From an uncultured Lachnospiraceae bacterium (GTDB taxonomy: Bacteria > Bacillota > Clostridia > Lachnospirales > Lachnospiraceae): a stretch of DNA of 22,893 bases. Location of the stretch: positions 1 to 22,893 of the forward strand of contig CAJTRU010000060.1 in NCBI GenBank assembly GCA_910579085.1, read 5' to 3'. The notes under the pieces are model-generated. The model was not told the origin of the DNA, ran no database searches, and saw only the letters and a list, made by a program, of their open reading frames with translations. Below, in pieces: positions 1-7,255 of this stretch; position 1 is the stretch's first letter, and each line of letters opens with the position of its first letter. Position numbers and translations under genes: made by a program.

Positions 1-94
1 CTGCGTGGCTTATCGTAGCGGAAGCGTACCCCTTTTATGGAATATTCTGGCTCTGGCATTGGAAACCGTCCTTCCTCCAACATAACAGGAATTT
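1..94 (+). repeat. Right-hand end of a palindromic repeat element (copy A, truncated by window edge)
   Basis: The first 94 bases match one arm of the two complete elements at 19760-20048 and 20163-20452. Shared blocks are CTGCGTGGCTTA at 1-12, GTAGCGGAAGCGTACCCC at 15-32, the box TATGGAATATTCTGGCTCTG at 36-55 (also in copy B, read on the minus strand), and GGAAACCGTCC at 61-71. The outer end, around 80-94, resembles the terminal box GGATAACTGTAAATT at about 10 of 15 positions. The other half lies outside the window. The element ends before the fucO promoter, so it flanks that gene and does not supply its start. Confidence 0.75.
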
Positions 95-127
95 ATGAAA
101 CGGACGTGTGCACTTTCTTGCTGTATA

Positions 128-156
128 TTGATTTTTACATTTTTATTTTGTATAAT
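128..156 (+). promoter_or_regulatory. Sigma-A type promoter of fucO
   Basis: A -35 box TTGATT at 128-133 and a perfect -10 box TATAAT at 151-156 are separated by 17 bases. Transcription would start near 163 and give a leader of about 46 bases before the fucO ATG. The ribosome site AAGGAGG is at 191-197. No obvious operator is seen in the leader, which is simply AT-rich. Confidence 0.8.
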
Positions 157-208
157 ATATCCTAAAGTAATTTACTATTTACTAAAAAATAAGGAGGACT
201 TTGTTATA

Positions 209-1357
209 ATGGCAAACAGGTTTATTTTAAATGAAACATCTTACCATGGTGACGGGGCAATTAAAGAGATTGCTACAGAAGCTAAAGCAAGGGGGTTTAA
301 GAAAGCTTTTATATGTTCTGACCCTGACCTTGTAAAATTTGGGGTTACACAGAAAGTTATTGATGTTCTTTCAGAAAATAATATGGAATATGAGCTTTAT
401 TCAAATATTAAGCCAAACCCTACTATTGAAAATGTACAGACTGGTGTTGAAGCGTTTAAAAAAGCTGGTACAGATTACCTTATTGCAATAGGTGGCGGTT
501 CTTCTATGGATACCGCAAAAGCAATAGGAATAGTAATTAATAACCCAGAATTTGCAGATATCAGAAGCCTTGAAGGCGTAGCAGATACTAAGAACAAATC
601 AGTACCTATACTGGCTGTACCAACAACAGCAGGCACTGCCGCAGAAGTTACTATTAACTATGTAATTACTGATGCAGAGAAAAACCGTAAAATGGTATGC
701 GTTGACCCTCATGATATTCCTGTTGTTGCATTTGTTGACCCTGGAATGATGTCTTCTATGCCAAAAGGGCTTACTGCTGCAACTGGAATGGATGCCCTTA
801 CACATGCAATAGAGGGTTATATTACAGCAGGTGCATGGGAACTTTCAGATATGTTCCATCTTAAAGCTATAGAGATTATATCACGTTCTTTAAGGGGCGC
901 TGTAGAAAATACACCTGAAGGCCGTGAGGGAATGGCACTTGGGCAGTATGTTGCTGGCATGGGCTTTTCTAATGTTGGCCTTGGAATAGTGCATTCAATG
1001 GCACATCCTCTTGGAGCTTTATATGACACACCACACGGAATTGCAAATGCAATTATACTTCCTACAGTTATGGAATATAATGCAGAAGCAACAGGTGAAA
1101 AGTACCGCGATATTGCAAAGGCAATGGGTGTAAACGGAACAGATGGCATGACACAGGAAGAATACCGTAAAGCTGCCGTAGATGCTGTAAAACAGCTTTC
1201 CTCCGATGTAGGAATTCCAGCAGATTTAAAAGATATTGTTAAAGAAGAAGATATTCCTTTCCTTGCACAATCTGCTTATGATGATGCGTGCAGGCCAGGA
1301 AATCCAAAGGAAACAAGTGTAGAAGACATTACAATGTTATATAAATCACTGCTCTGA
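209..1357 (+). CDS. fucO: Lactaldehyde reductase / iron-dependent 1,2-propanediol oxidoreductase (FucO-like)
   Basis: A 382-residue group III iron-dependent alcohol dehydrogenase. It interconverts L-lactaldehyde and (S)-1,2-propanediol with NADH, which disposes of reducing equivalents during anaerobic fucose or rhamnose fermentation. Its length equals that of E. coli FucO and long blocks match what I recall of that protein (NNPEFAD, TTAGTAAEVTINYVITD, QYVAGMGFSNVGLG). The GGGS nucleotide loop is at 95-98. The expected iron ligands are D195, H199, H262 and H276. The reading frame stays open upstream to 95, but those codons encode a hydrophobic stretch lying over the promoter. The ATG at 209, preceded by AAGGAGG, is the correct start. 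It is monocistronic and converges on ktrA. No fucose or rhamnose catabolic genes are in view, so the physiological substrate is inferred from the family. Confidence 0.93.
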   Translation: MANRFILNETSYHGDGAIKEIATEAKARGFKKAFICSDPDLVKFGVTQKVIDVLSENNMEYELYSNIKPNPTIENVQTGVEAFKKAGTDYLIAIGGGSSMDTAKAIGIVINNPEFADIRSLEGVADTKNKSVPILAVPTTAGTAAEVTINYVITDAEKNRKMVCVDPHDIPVVAFVDPGMMSSMPKGLTAATGMDALTHAIEGYITAGAWELSDMFHLKAIEIISRSLRGAVENTPEGREGMALGQYVAGMGFSNVGLGIVHSMAHPLGALYDTPHGIANAIILPTVMEYNAEATGEKYRDIAKAMGVNGTDGMTQEEYRKAAVDAVKQLSSDVGIPADLKDIVKEEDIPFLAQSAYDDACRPGNPKETSVEDITMLYKSLL

Positions 1358-1407
1358 TTTACATAACACTAGTGTTACAATTAAACCAGCAGTATTACAA
1401 CCAAACC

Positions 1408-1457
1408 AGCGGGGCTGCCTCATTACTGGTTTTATCCGTAATGACAGCAGCCCCGCT
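1408..1457. terminator. Bidirectional hairpin terminator between fucO and ktrA
   Basis: Arms at 1408-1426 and 1438-1457 pair over about 18 base pairs with one small bulge. The GC-rich core is AGCGGGGCTGC paired with GCAGCCCCGCT, and the loop is 11 bases. It sits midway between two convergent genes. Neither side carries a long T run, though both flanks are AT-rich, so it probably serves both transcripts. Confidence 0.8.
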
Positions 1458-1479
1458 ATATTAATACTATATTCCGTTT

Positions 1480-2127
1480 TTATTTTATAAGCCTGTGCAG
1501 GTACTTCTTTTCTACTGTTATTAACATTGACAAATCTGGTGCTAATATACTGTCTGGGTCAGGGTTTACTATAAGTTCACCATCTTTACGTATTGCGATA
1601 ACGTTAATATGTTCTTTGCCACGTAAATCCAGTTCACGCAATGTACAGCCTGCCCAGTCAGGTTTTATATTTATCTCTAGCATCTTGATTGTTTCGGAAA
1701 GTTCAACAAAATCCAGGATATTTCCTGTTGCAAGATGCCTTGCAGTCCTTATCCCCGTTTCAAGTTCAGGACGCACCACCTTGTCTGCACCAACTTTTTT
1801 TAATATTTTTGAGTGTGTTTCATCCTGTGATTTTGCAATTACATAAGGCACACCTGCTTCCTTTGCAAAAATTGTTGCCAGTATGCTTGCATCAAGGCTT
1901 CTTGTAATTGCAACCACAACTGCATCCATATTTGAAATCCCTAACTCTTCCATAGCTTCTGTATCACGGATATCTGCTGCTACAGCACATGTTACTACAT
2001 CTGCAAGGGCATGTACCCTTTCTTTATCATTATCAATTGCCAGCACATCAGCGCCAGCATTGGCAAGTTCAGTTGCAACACTCCGCCCAAACTTTCCAAG
2101 ACCAAAAACTGCAAATGATTTGTCCAT
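1480..2127 (-). CDS. ktrA: KtrA/TrkA-type potassium channel regulatory subunit (RCK domains)
   Basis: A 215-residue cytoplasmic protein that forms the nucleotide-gated ring on the KtrB potassium transporter. The N-terminal Rossmann RCK_N domain shows GLGKFG at 9-14 and the acidic ribose-binding D32 at the end of strand two. The C-terminal RCK_C domain occupies roughly residues 135-215. An open frame reaches 8 codons further upstream to a GTG, but GGAGG lies five bases before the ATG at 2127, which fixes the start. The gene follows ktrB by 44 bases and is the last gene before the terminator at 1408-1457. ATP/ADP and cyclic di-AMP control of such rings is known for the family and is not visible here. 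Confidence 0.92.
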   Translation of the reverse strand: MDKSFAVFGLGKFGRSVATELANAGADVLAIDNDKERVHALADVVTCAVAADIRDTEAMEELGISNMDAVVVAITRSLDASILATIFAKEAGVPYVIAKSQDETHSKILKKVGADKVVRPELETGIRTARHLATGNILDFVELSETIKMLEINIKPDWAGCTLRELDLRGKEHINVIAIRKDGELIVNPDPDSILAPDLSMLITVEKKYLHRLIK

Positions 2128-2171
2128 ACTTTCCTCCATTTCCAGATACACCTGGTTATCCTTTTTATTAA

Positions 2172-3548
2172 TTATCCAACAGTAATATCCTCATGTGGAT
2201 ATGAAAAATATTTGCTGCCCTGCTGCCTGTTAAAAAATATTACCATAGATATAGGGCCTATCCTTCCAAGGTACATACAAAAAGTTATTAACAACTTGCC
2301 AGCTATTCCCATTGTAGCAGTAAAGTCCCTTGACAAGCCTACTGTAGCTACTGCACTTGTAGTTTCAAATGTTGCATCAAGTAGTGAACCGCCTTCAACA
2401 AGATGAAGTGCAAACACTGCTATTAACAATGCCGTAAGGCTTACTACTGTTACAGCAAGCGCCTTTTGTACTGTTTTATGTGGAATAGTCTTATTAAACA
2501 CAACAAGATGTGTGCTTCCTTTTATTGTTGCACGCGTGCTTAAAAATAATACTGCAAATGTTGTTGTTTTAATCCCTCCTGATGTACTTATAGAAGAACC
2601 TCCTATAAACATAAGGAACAGACAGACAATAACTGTTGAACTGTACATTCCAGACTGCGGGAATGTCATAAACCCTGCTGTCCTGAGCACTACTGACTGG
2701 AAAAAGCTTGCAAGGATTTTATTGCCAAATCCCATATTGCCAATAGTGTCCGGGTTATTGAATTCCAGCGCAAATATAAGGGCTGCGCCACATGTTATAA
2801 GAAAAAATGTTGTAATAATTACTATTTTAGAATGGAGATGCAGTTTTTTAACAGCCATTTTTACCATATATTCATGTTGTATTAATTTTTTTATATTATC
2901 TGTAACGTCCCACCATACCAGAAAGCCAATGCCTCCTGTTATTACAAGACACATTGTTACAATATTTATCCATGCATTTGATGCATATGGTATAAAGCTG
3001 TCACTTCCAAGTATGTCAATTCCTGCATTACAGAATGCAGATACTGAGTGGAAAACAGAATACCATGCACCTTTTATAATGCCAAACTGCGGAATAAATA
3101 CCAGTGAATAACAGGCAGCTCCTATTCCCTCAACTAAAAATGTGCCTTTAAATATTCTCTGGAGAAATTTAACAAGCCCGCTAAGTGTATCAAGGTTTAA
3201 AGCATCTTCAAGCAGCATCCGGTCCCTTAAAGTTATCCTTCTGCCAATAACCATCATTATACCTGTTGTAAATGAAACTATTCCAAGACCACCAAGCTGT
3301 ATAAGCACAAGTATAACTACTTTGCCAAACAAGCTCCAGTGTGTTGCTGTTGTAACGGTAACAAGCCCTGTTACACATACAGATGTTGCTGATGTAAAAA
3401 GGCTGTCAGTAAATGGCGTAAACTTCCCGCTGGCAGAAGACACTGGCAGTGAAAGAACTGCTGCACCTATAAGGATTGCACTTATAAAACCCAGGGCAAT
3501 TACCTGTGTAGTTGATAACTGCCTGTTAATTTTCTTTAATGAGCCCAT
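2172..3548 (-). CDS. ktrB: KtrB/TrkH-family potassium uptake transporter subunit
   Basis: A 458-residue polytopic membrane protein of the superfamily of K+ transporters. Four pore-loop repeats are visible, each with the filter glycine: TSVCVTGLV (G61), FCNAGID (G176), RTAGF (G292) and ATVGLS (G404). The glycine/serine-rich stretch GGSSISTSGG near 316-325 matches the intramembrane gate loop of the third repeat. The length and the separate small RCK partner fit KtrB better than TrkH. A GGGGG ribosome site lies nine bases before the ATG. It begins 35 bases after cysQ, so it is probably transcribed with the sulfate genes, and it is followed by ktrA. Confidence 0.92.
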   Translation of the reverse strand: MGSLKKINRQLSTTQVIALGFISAILIGAAVLSLPVSSASGKFTPFTDSLFTSATSVCVTGLVTVTTATHWSLFGKVVILVLIQLGGLGIVSFTTGIMMVIGRRITLRDRMLLEDALNLDTLSGLVKFLQRIFKGTFLVEGIGAACYSLVFIPQFGIIKGAWYSVFHSVSAFCNAGIDILGSDSFIPYASNAWINIVTMCLVITGGIGFLVWWDVTDNIKKLIQHEYMVKMAVKKLHLHSKIVIITTFFLITCGAALIFALEFNNPDTIGNMGFGNKILASFFQSVVLRTAGFMTFPQSGMYSSTVIVCLFLMFIGGSSISTSGGIKTTTFAVLFLSTRATIKGSTHLVVFNKTIPHKTVQKALAVTVVSLTALLIAVFALHLVEGGSLLDATFETTSAVATVGLSRDFTATMGIAGKLLITFCMYLGRIGPISMVIFFNRQQGSKYFSYPHEDITVG

Positions 3549-3583
3549 CCATTATAACCCCCGCTTAACCTTTACACATTAAT

Positions 3584-4372
3584 CTATAATTCTAGTTTAT
3601 TACTTGCATTATTTATAATATAAAATCCTTTTGAATTAAGGCTGTCTTCCCTGTTATAAAGCATTGGAGTGCCGTCCATCTGCATAAATATAGCTCCTGC
3701 CTCTTCTGCTATACACTGCATTGCTGCTGTATCCCACTCCATTGTAGGGTTAAACCTGTAATAAACTTCTGCGTCACCTTTTGCAACAACACAGCCTTTA
3801 AGTGAACTTCCCATTTTTACGAAGTTGGAGATTTTATATTTTTCAATCAGGCTGTCCATCTGTGCACACCCATGTGAACTGCTCATTACAAGGCGTATTT
3901 TGTCTATATCTGTGCAGCCTGATACTTTTATCTGTACTGCATCCCCGTTACCATTATCAAGAAATGCGCCTTTTCCCTGTGCAGCATAATATAACTCTCC
4001 AGTTACAGGCACATATATAACACCCATTACGGATTTATGTTTATATGAAAGGGCAATATTTACAGTAAACTGCCCGTTCCTCTTTATAAATTCCTTAGTG
4101 CCGTCAAGAGGGTCAACTACAAAACAAAAATCATTGCTAAGGCGGCTCTTGTCGTCCTTTTCTTCTTCAGATAAAATACTATATTCTGGAAACTCTTTCC
4201 TGAGCATATCCACAATTATTTTATTGGAAGCTTTATCAGCAGCAGTAAGCGGCATATCACCATCTTTATAAGTTACCTGCATATCCTCTGCATTATTATA
4301 AACATCCATAATAGCACGTCCTGCCTCAATAGATGCCTTTATAGATACTTCCAGTTCTCTTTGCAAATCCAT
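3584..4372 (-). CDS. cysQ: 3'(2'),5'-bisphosphate nucleotidase CysQ (PAP phosphatase)
   Basis: A 262-residue member of the inositol monophosphatase-like, lithium-sensitive phosphatase family. It hydrolyses the 3'-phosphate of PAP (and PAPS), which recycles the by-product of sulfotransfer. Metal-site motifs are the EEE run at 69-71, DPLDGT at 87-92 and WD at 213-214. The substrate could in principle be another sugar or inositol phosphate, but its position directly after cysD and cysN-cysC argues for PAP. An upstream TTG-initiated extension of 12 codons exists. The ATG at 4372 has AGAGGA six bases ahead and is preferred. It follows cysN-cysC by 88 bases and precedes ktrB by 35. Confidence 0.88.
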   Translation of the reverse strand: MDLQRELEVSIKASIEAGRAIMDVYNNAEDMQVTYKDGDMPLTAADKASNKIIVDMLRKEFPEYSILSEEEKDDKSRLSNDFCFVVDPLDGTKEFIKRNGQFTVNIALSYKHKSVMGVIYVPVTGELYYAAQGKGAFLDNGNGDAVQIKVSGCTDIDKIRLVMSSSHGCAQMDSLIEKYKISNFVKMGSSLKGCVVAKGDAEVYYRFNPTMEWDTAAMQCIAEEAGAIFMQMDGTPMLYNREDSLNSKGFYIINNASNKLEL

Positions 4373-4460
4373 AGCTTTCCTCTTTTCTATAGCAAATATA
4401 TAATCCAAGCTTCCTGTATTTTAGCCAGCCAGATAATATGCACAATATATTTAGCTGGTA

Positions 4461-6302
4461 TTACATATATTCTTCCAGTTTCTCCATTATATAGTCCACT
4501 GACTCTTCTAAACTCTTTCCTGTTGTATCTATTTCAACCTGAGGGTTTTCAGGTGCTTCATATGGGCTTGAAATACCTGAGAAGTTAGGTATATCACCAC
4601 TTCTGGCTTTCTTGTACAGTCCTTTTACATCACGTTTCTCACACTCTTCAAGAGGTGTGCTTATATATACTTCTATAAAGCTTTCACTTCCAATAATATC
4701 TTTTGCATTGCGCCTGTCAAGACGGAATGGTGATATAAATGATGTAAGCACAATTATTCCTGCATCATTCATAAGCTTTGAAACTTCTGCAATACGCCTT
4801 ATATTTTCTATTCTGTCCTGCTCTTTAAAACCAAGGTTTTTATTAAGCCCCATCCTGATATTGTCACCATCAAGCACCATTGTATGCTTTCCTGCTGCAA
4901 AGAGCTTTTTCTCCAGCTCATTTACTATTGTTGACTTTCCAGCACCAGACAGTCCTGTAAGCCATATTGTAACTGGTTTCTGTGCCTTCTGCTCTGCACG
5001 GAGTGTACGTGTTATATCCATATTGTGCCATGTAAGGTTATCATCCCTCCGGAGTGAATGTTCAACTACACCACAGGCAGATGTCATATTAGTTATACGG
5101 TCAATAAGGATAAAGCTTCCAAGCTCTTTATGGTTCTTGAATTCATCGAATACGATTTTATCAGAACATGAAATATCACATACTGCAATTTCATTTTTAT
5201 AAAGTTTGTCTGTCTGTACATGGTTTCCTTCGTTAACATCAATTTTATATTTAATGTTCATAACAACTGCTGGAACCATTTTAGTGCCAATTTTGAGGAA
5301 ATAATTCTTACCTGCAACAAGCTTTGTATCATCCATCCAGAGAAGTTTTGCAGTAAACATCTTTCCTACTACCAGCCCTGCATCTTTGCAAAGCATACAG
5401 CCACGTGACACATCCACTTCCCTGTCAAGCTGTATTGTAACAGCCTGTCCCTTAAATGCACTGGCAGATGTTTCACTTGTCATAAATGCGTTCTGGTTAT
5501 ATATAGCTTTTACTTTAGCAGTTTCACCACTCGGAAGTGAAACTATCTCATCACCCTCTGAAACACTTCCTGACTCAACTTGTCCCTGGAAACCACGGAA
5601 CGTATGGTCTGGACGGCATACCCTCTGTACAGGCATTACAAATCCTGTGCCTTCTGCTTCTGCTGACACATTTATATTCTCAAGGTAATTAAGAAGTGTT
5701 CCTTTTTTAAACCAAGGCATCTTTGGTGATACATTAGTAACATTGTCACCTACTGTAGCAGATACAGGTATTATAAACATTGAGTCAAACTCATATTCTG
5801 CTGTCATTTTTTTGATATTTCTTGAAATATCTTTAAATGTATTCTGGTCATAATCTATAAGGTCCATTTTATTAATGGCATAAACAACATGTTTAATGCC
5901 CATAAGTGAACATATACGTGTATGGCGTTTTGTCTGCACAAGTACACCCTTTGACGCATCTACAAGGATAACTGCAAGGTCTGCAAATGAAGCCCCTACT
6001 GCCATATTTCTTGTATATTCCTCATGGCCCGGCGTGTCTGCAACTATAAAACTCCTGTTGTCTGTAGTAAAATAGCGGTATGCCACGTCAATAGTAATGC
6101 CCTGCTCCCTTTCAGCCATAAGCCCGTCAAGAAGAAGCGAATAATCAACTGCACCACCTGTGCTTCCAACCTTGCTGTCAAGTTCAAGCGCCCTTTCCTG
6201 GTCTGCAAAAAGCAGTTTTGCATCATACAGCATATGGCCTATAAGAGTTGATTTGCCATCATCTACACTGCCACATGTAATAAATTTAAGTAAACTCTGC
6301 AT
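4461..6302 (-). CDS. cysNC: Bifunctional sulfate adenylyltransferase subunit 1 / adenylylsulfate kinase (CysN-CysC fusion)
   Basis: A 613-residue fusion that makes PAPS. The N-terminal two thirds is the EF-Tu-like GTPase subunit of ATP sulfurylase, with P-loop GSVDDGKST at 11-19, DTPGHEEY at 89-96 and NKMD at 144-147, followed by beta-barrel domains. The C-terminal part, from about 442, is APS kinase with its own P-loop GLSGAGKST at 450-458, DGDN at 478-481 and the serine of FISPFR near 524. Codons upstream of 6302 are open, but the ATG at 6302 lies one base after the cysD stop, which indicates translational coupling. The architecture resembles rhizobial NodQ and proteobacterial CysNC. CysD is the required catalytic partner. 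Confidence 0.93.
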   Translation of the reverse strand: MQSLLKFITCGSVDDGKSTLIGHMLYDAKLLFADQERALELDSKVGSTGGAVDYSLLLDGLMAEREQGITIDVAYRYFTTDNRSFIVADTPGHEEYTRNMAVGASFADLAVILVDASKGVLVQTKRHTRICSLMGIKHVVYAINKMDLIDYDQNTFKDISRNIKKMTAEYEFDSMFIIPVSATVGDNVTNVSPKMPWFKKGTLLNYLENINVSAEAEGTGFVMPVQRVCRPDHTFRGFQGQVESGSVSEGDEIVSLPSGETAKVKAIYNQNAFMTSETSASAFKGQAVTIQLDREVDVSRGCMLCKDAGLVVGKMFTAKLLWMDDTKLVAGKNYFLKIGTKMVPAVVMNIKYKIDVNEGNHVQTDKLYKNEIAVCDISCSDKIVFDEFKNHKELGSFILIDRITNMTSACGVVEHSLRRDDNLTWHNMDITRTLRAEQKAQKPVTIWLTGLSGAGKSTIVNELEKKLFAAGKHTMVLDGDNIRMGLNKNLGFKEQDRIENIRRIAEVSKLMNDAGIIVLTSFISPFRLDRRNAKDIIGSESFIEVYISTPLEECEKRDVKGLYKKARSGDIPNFSGISSPYEAPENPQVEIDTTGKSLEESVDYIMEKLEEYM

Positions 6303-6303
6303 C

Positions 6304-7203
6304 TTAGAAATACCCCTCTCTCTTTCTTCTCTCCATGCTTCCTGCTGCCTCGTTGTCAATTACCCTGCTTGTCCTTTCAGAAGACACTGCGCTTAATGTT
6401 TCCTCTATAATTGCATCAAGTGTATCCGCATCTGACTCAATGCCGCCTGTAAGCGGATAACATCCAAGTGTACGGAAACGTACTTTTTTCATTACAGGTT
6501 CTTCGCCAGGCTCTAACTTCATCCTGTCATCATCTACCATTATTATATTGCCATCCCTGTAAACAACAGGACGTTCCTTTGCAAAATAAAGTGATGGTAT
6601 CTCAATATTTTCCCTTCTTATATACTGCCAGATATCTTTTTCTGTCCAGTTGGAAAGCGGGAATACCCTGGTTTCTTCGCCCTTAAATATCTTTGTATTA
6701 AAAAGCTTCCACATTTCAGGCCTCTGGTTCTTAGGGTCCCATGCATGTGCAGAATTCCTGAATGAGAAAATCCTCTCTTTTGCCCTGGATTTCTCTTCAT
6801 CACGCCTTCCGCCGCCAAATGCTGCTGTAAACTGGTATTTGTCAAGCGCCTGTTTAAGTGCCTGTGTTTTCATAATATCAGTATATGCAGAACCGTGGTC
6901 AAACGGGTTAATACCCTGGCTCCTGCCTTCTTCATTAGTGTATACAAGCATTTCCAGGCCATATTTCTCTGCCATATGGTCACGGAACTGTATCATTTCT
7001 TTGAACTTCCATGTAGTATCTACATGAAGGAATGGAAAAGGAGGTTTCTCCGGGTAAAATGCTTTTAATGCAATATGAAGCATAACCGAACTGTCTTTTC
7101 CAATAGAGTACAGCATAACAGGTTTTTCACACTCTGCTGCAACCTCACGCATAATATAGATTGCTTCTGCCTCCAGTTCATCTAAATGTGATAATTGGTT
7201 CAT
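6304..7203 (-). CDS. cysD: Sulfate adenylyltransferase subunit 2 (CysD)
   Basis: A 299-residue adenylyl-transferring subunit of ATP sulfurylase, forming APS from sulfate and ATP with the GTPase CysN. The PP-loop is SIGKDS at 33-38. The signature around ERIFSFRNSAHAWDPKNQRP distinguishes it from the related PAPS reductase CysH. The C-terminal GCYPLTGGIES block is also typical of CysD. A GTP-dependent CysDN complex is known for the family. The first ATG of the open frame is four codons upstream at 7215, but GGAGG lies five bases before the ATG at 7203. The stop is one base from the cysN-cysC start. Confidence 0.94.
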   Translation of the reverse strand: MNQLSHLDELEAEAIYIMREVAAECEKPVMLYSIGKDSSVMLHIALKAFYPEKPPFPFLHVDTTWKFKEMIQFRDHMAEKYGLEMLVYTNEEGRSQGINPFDHGSAYTDIMKTQALKQALDKYQFTAAFGGGRRDEEKSRAKERIFSFRNSAHAWDPKNQRPEMWKLFNTKIFKGEETRVFPLSNWTEKDIWQYIRRENIEIPSLYFAKERPVVYRDGNIIMVDDDRMKLEPGEEPVMKKVRFRTLGCYPLTGGIESDADTLDAIIEETLSAVSSERTSRVIDNEAAGSMERRKREGYF

Positions 7204-7229
7204 AATCTCCTCCATCTTATATTTAATTT

Positions 7230-7244
7230 CCAGATATTATCTGG
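7230..7244. promoter_or_regulatory. Perfect 15-base palindrome upstream of cysD
   Basis: CCAGATATTATCTGG is a perfect odd-length palindrome lying in the 52-base gap between the arylsulfotransferase-like gene and cysD, 26 bases ahead of the cysD start. It lacks a T run, so it is not a convincing terminator. It could be a dimeric repressor operator, a small mRNA hairpin that uncouples expression of the two genes, or chance. No function is assigned. Confidence 0.4.
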
Positions 7245-7255
7245 TATTTGGCTTC

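Noticed and set aside
95..208. In-frame N-terminal extension of fucO from an ATG at 95
   Set aside because: It overlaps the repeat end and the promoter at 128-156. The ATG at 209 has a strong ribosome site and gives the normal 382-residue length.
2512..3111. Open frames on the plus strand opposite ktrB and the other minus-strand genes
   Set aside because: They are antisense shadows of recognised genes, without ribosome sites or family resemblance.
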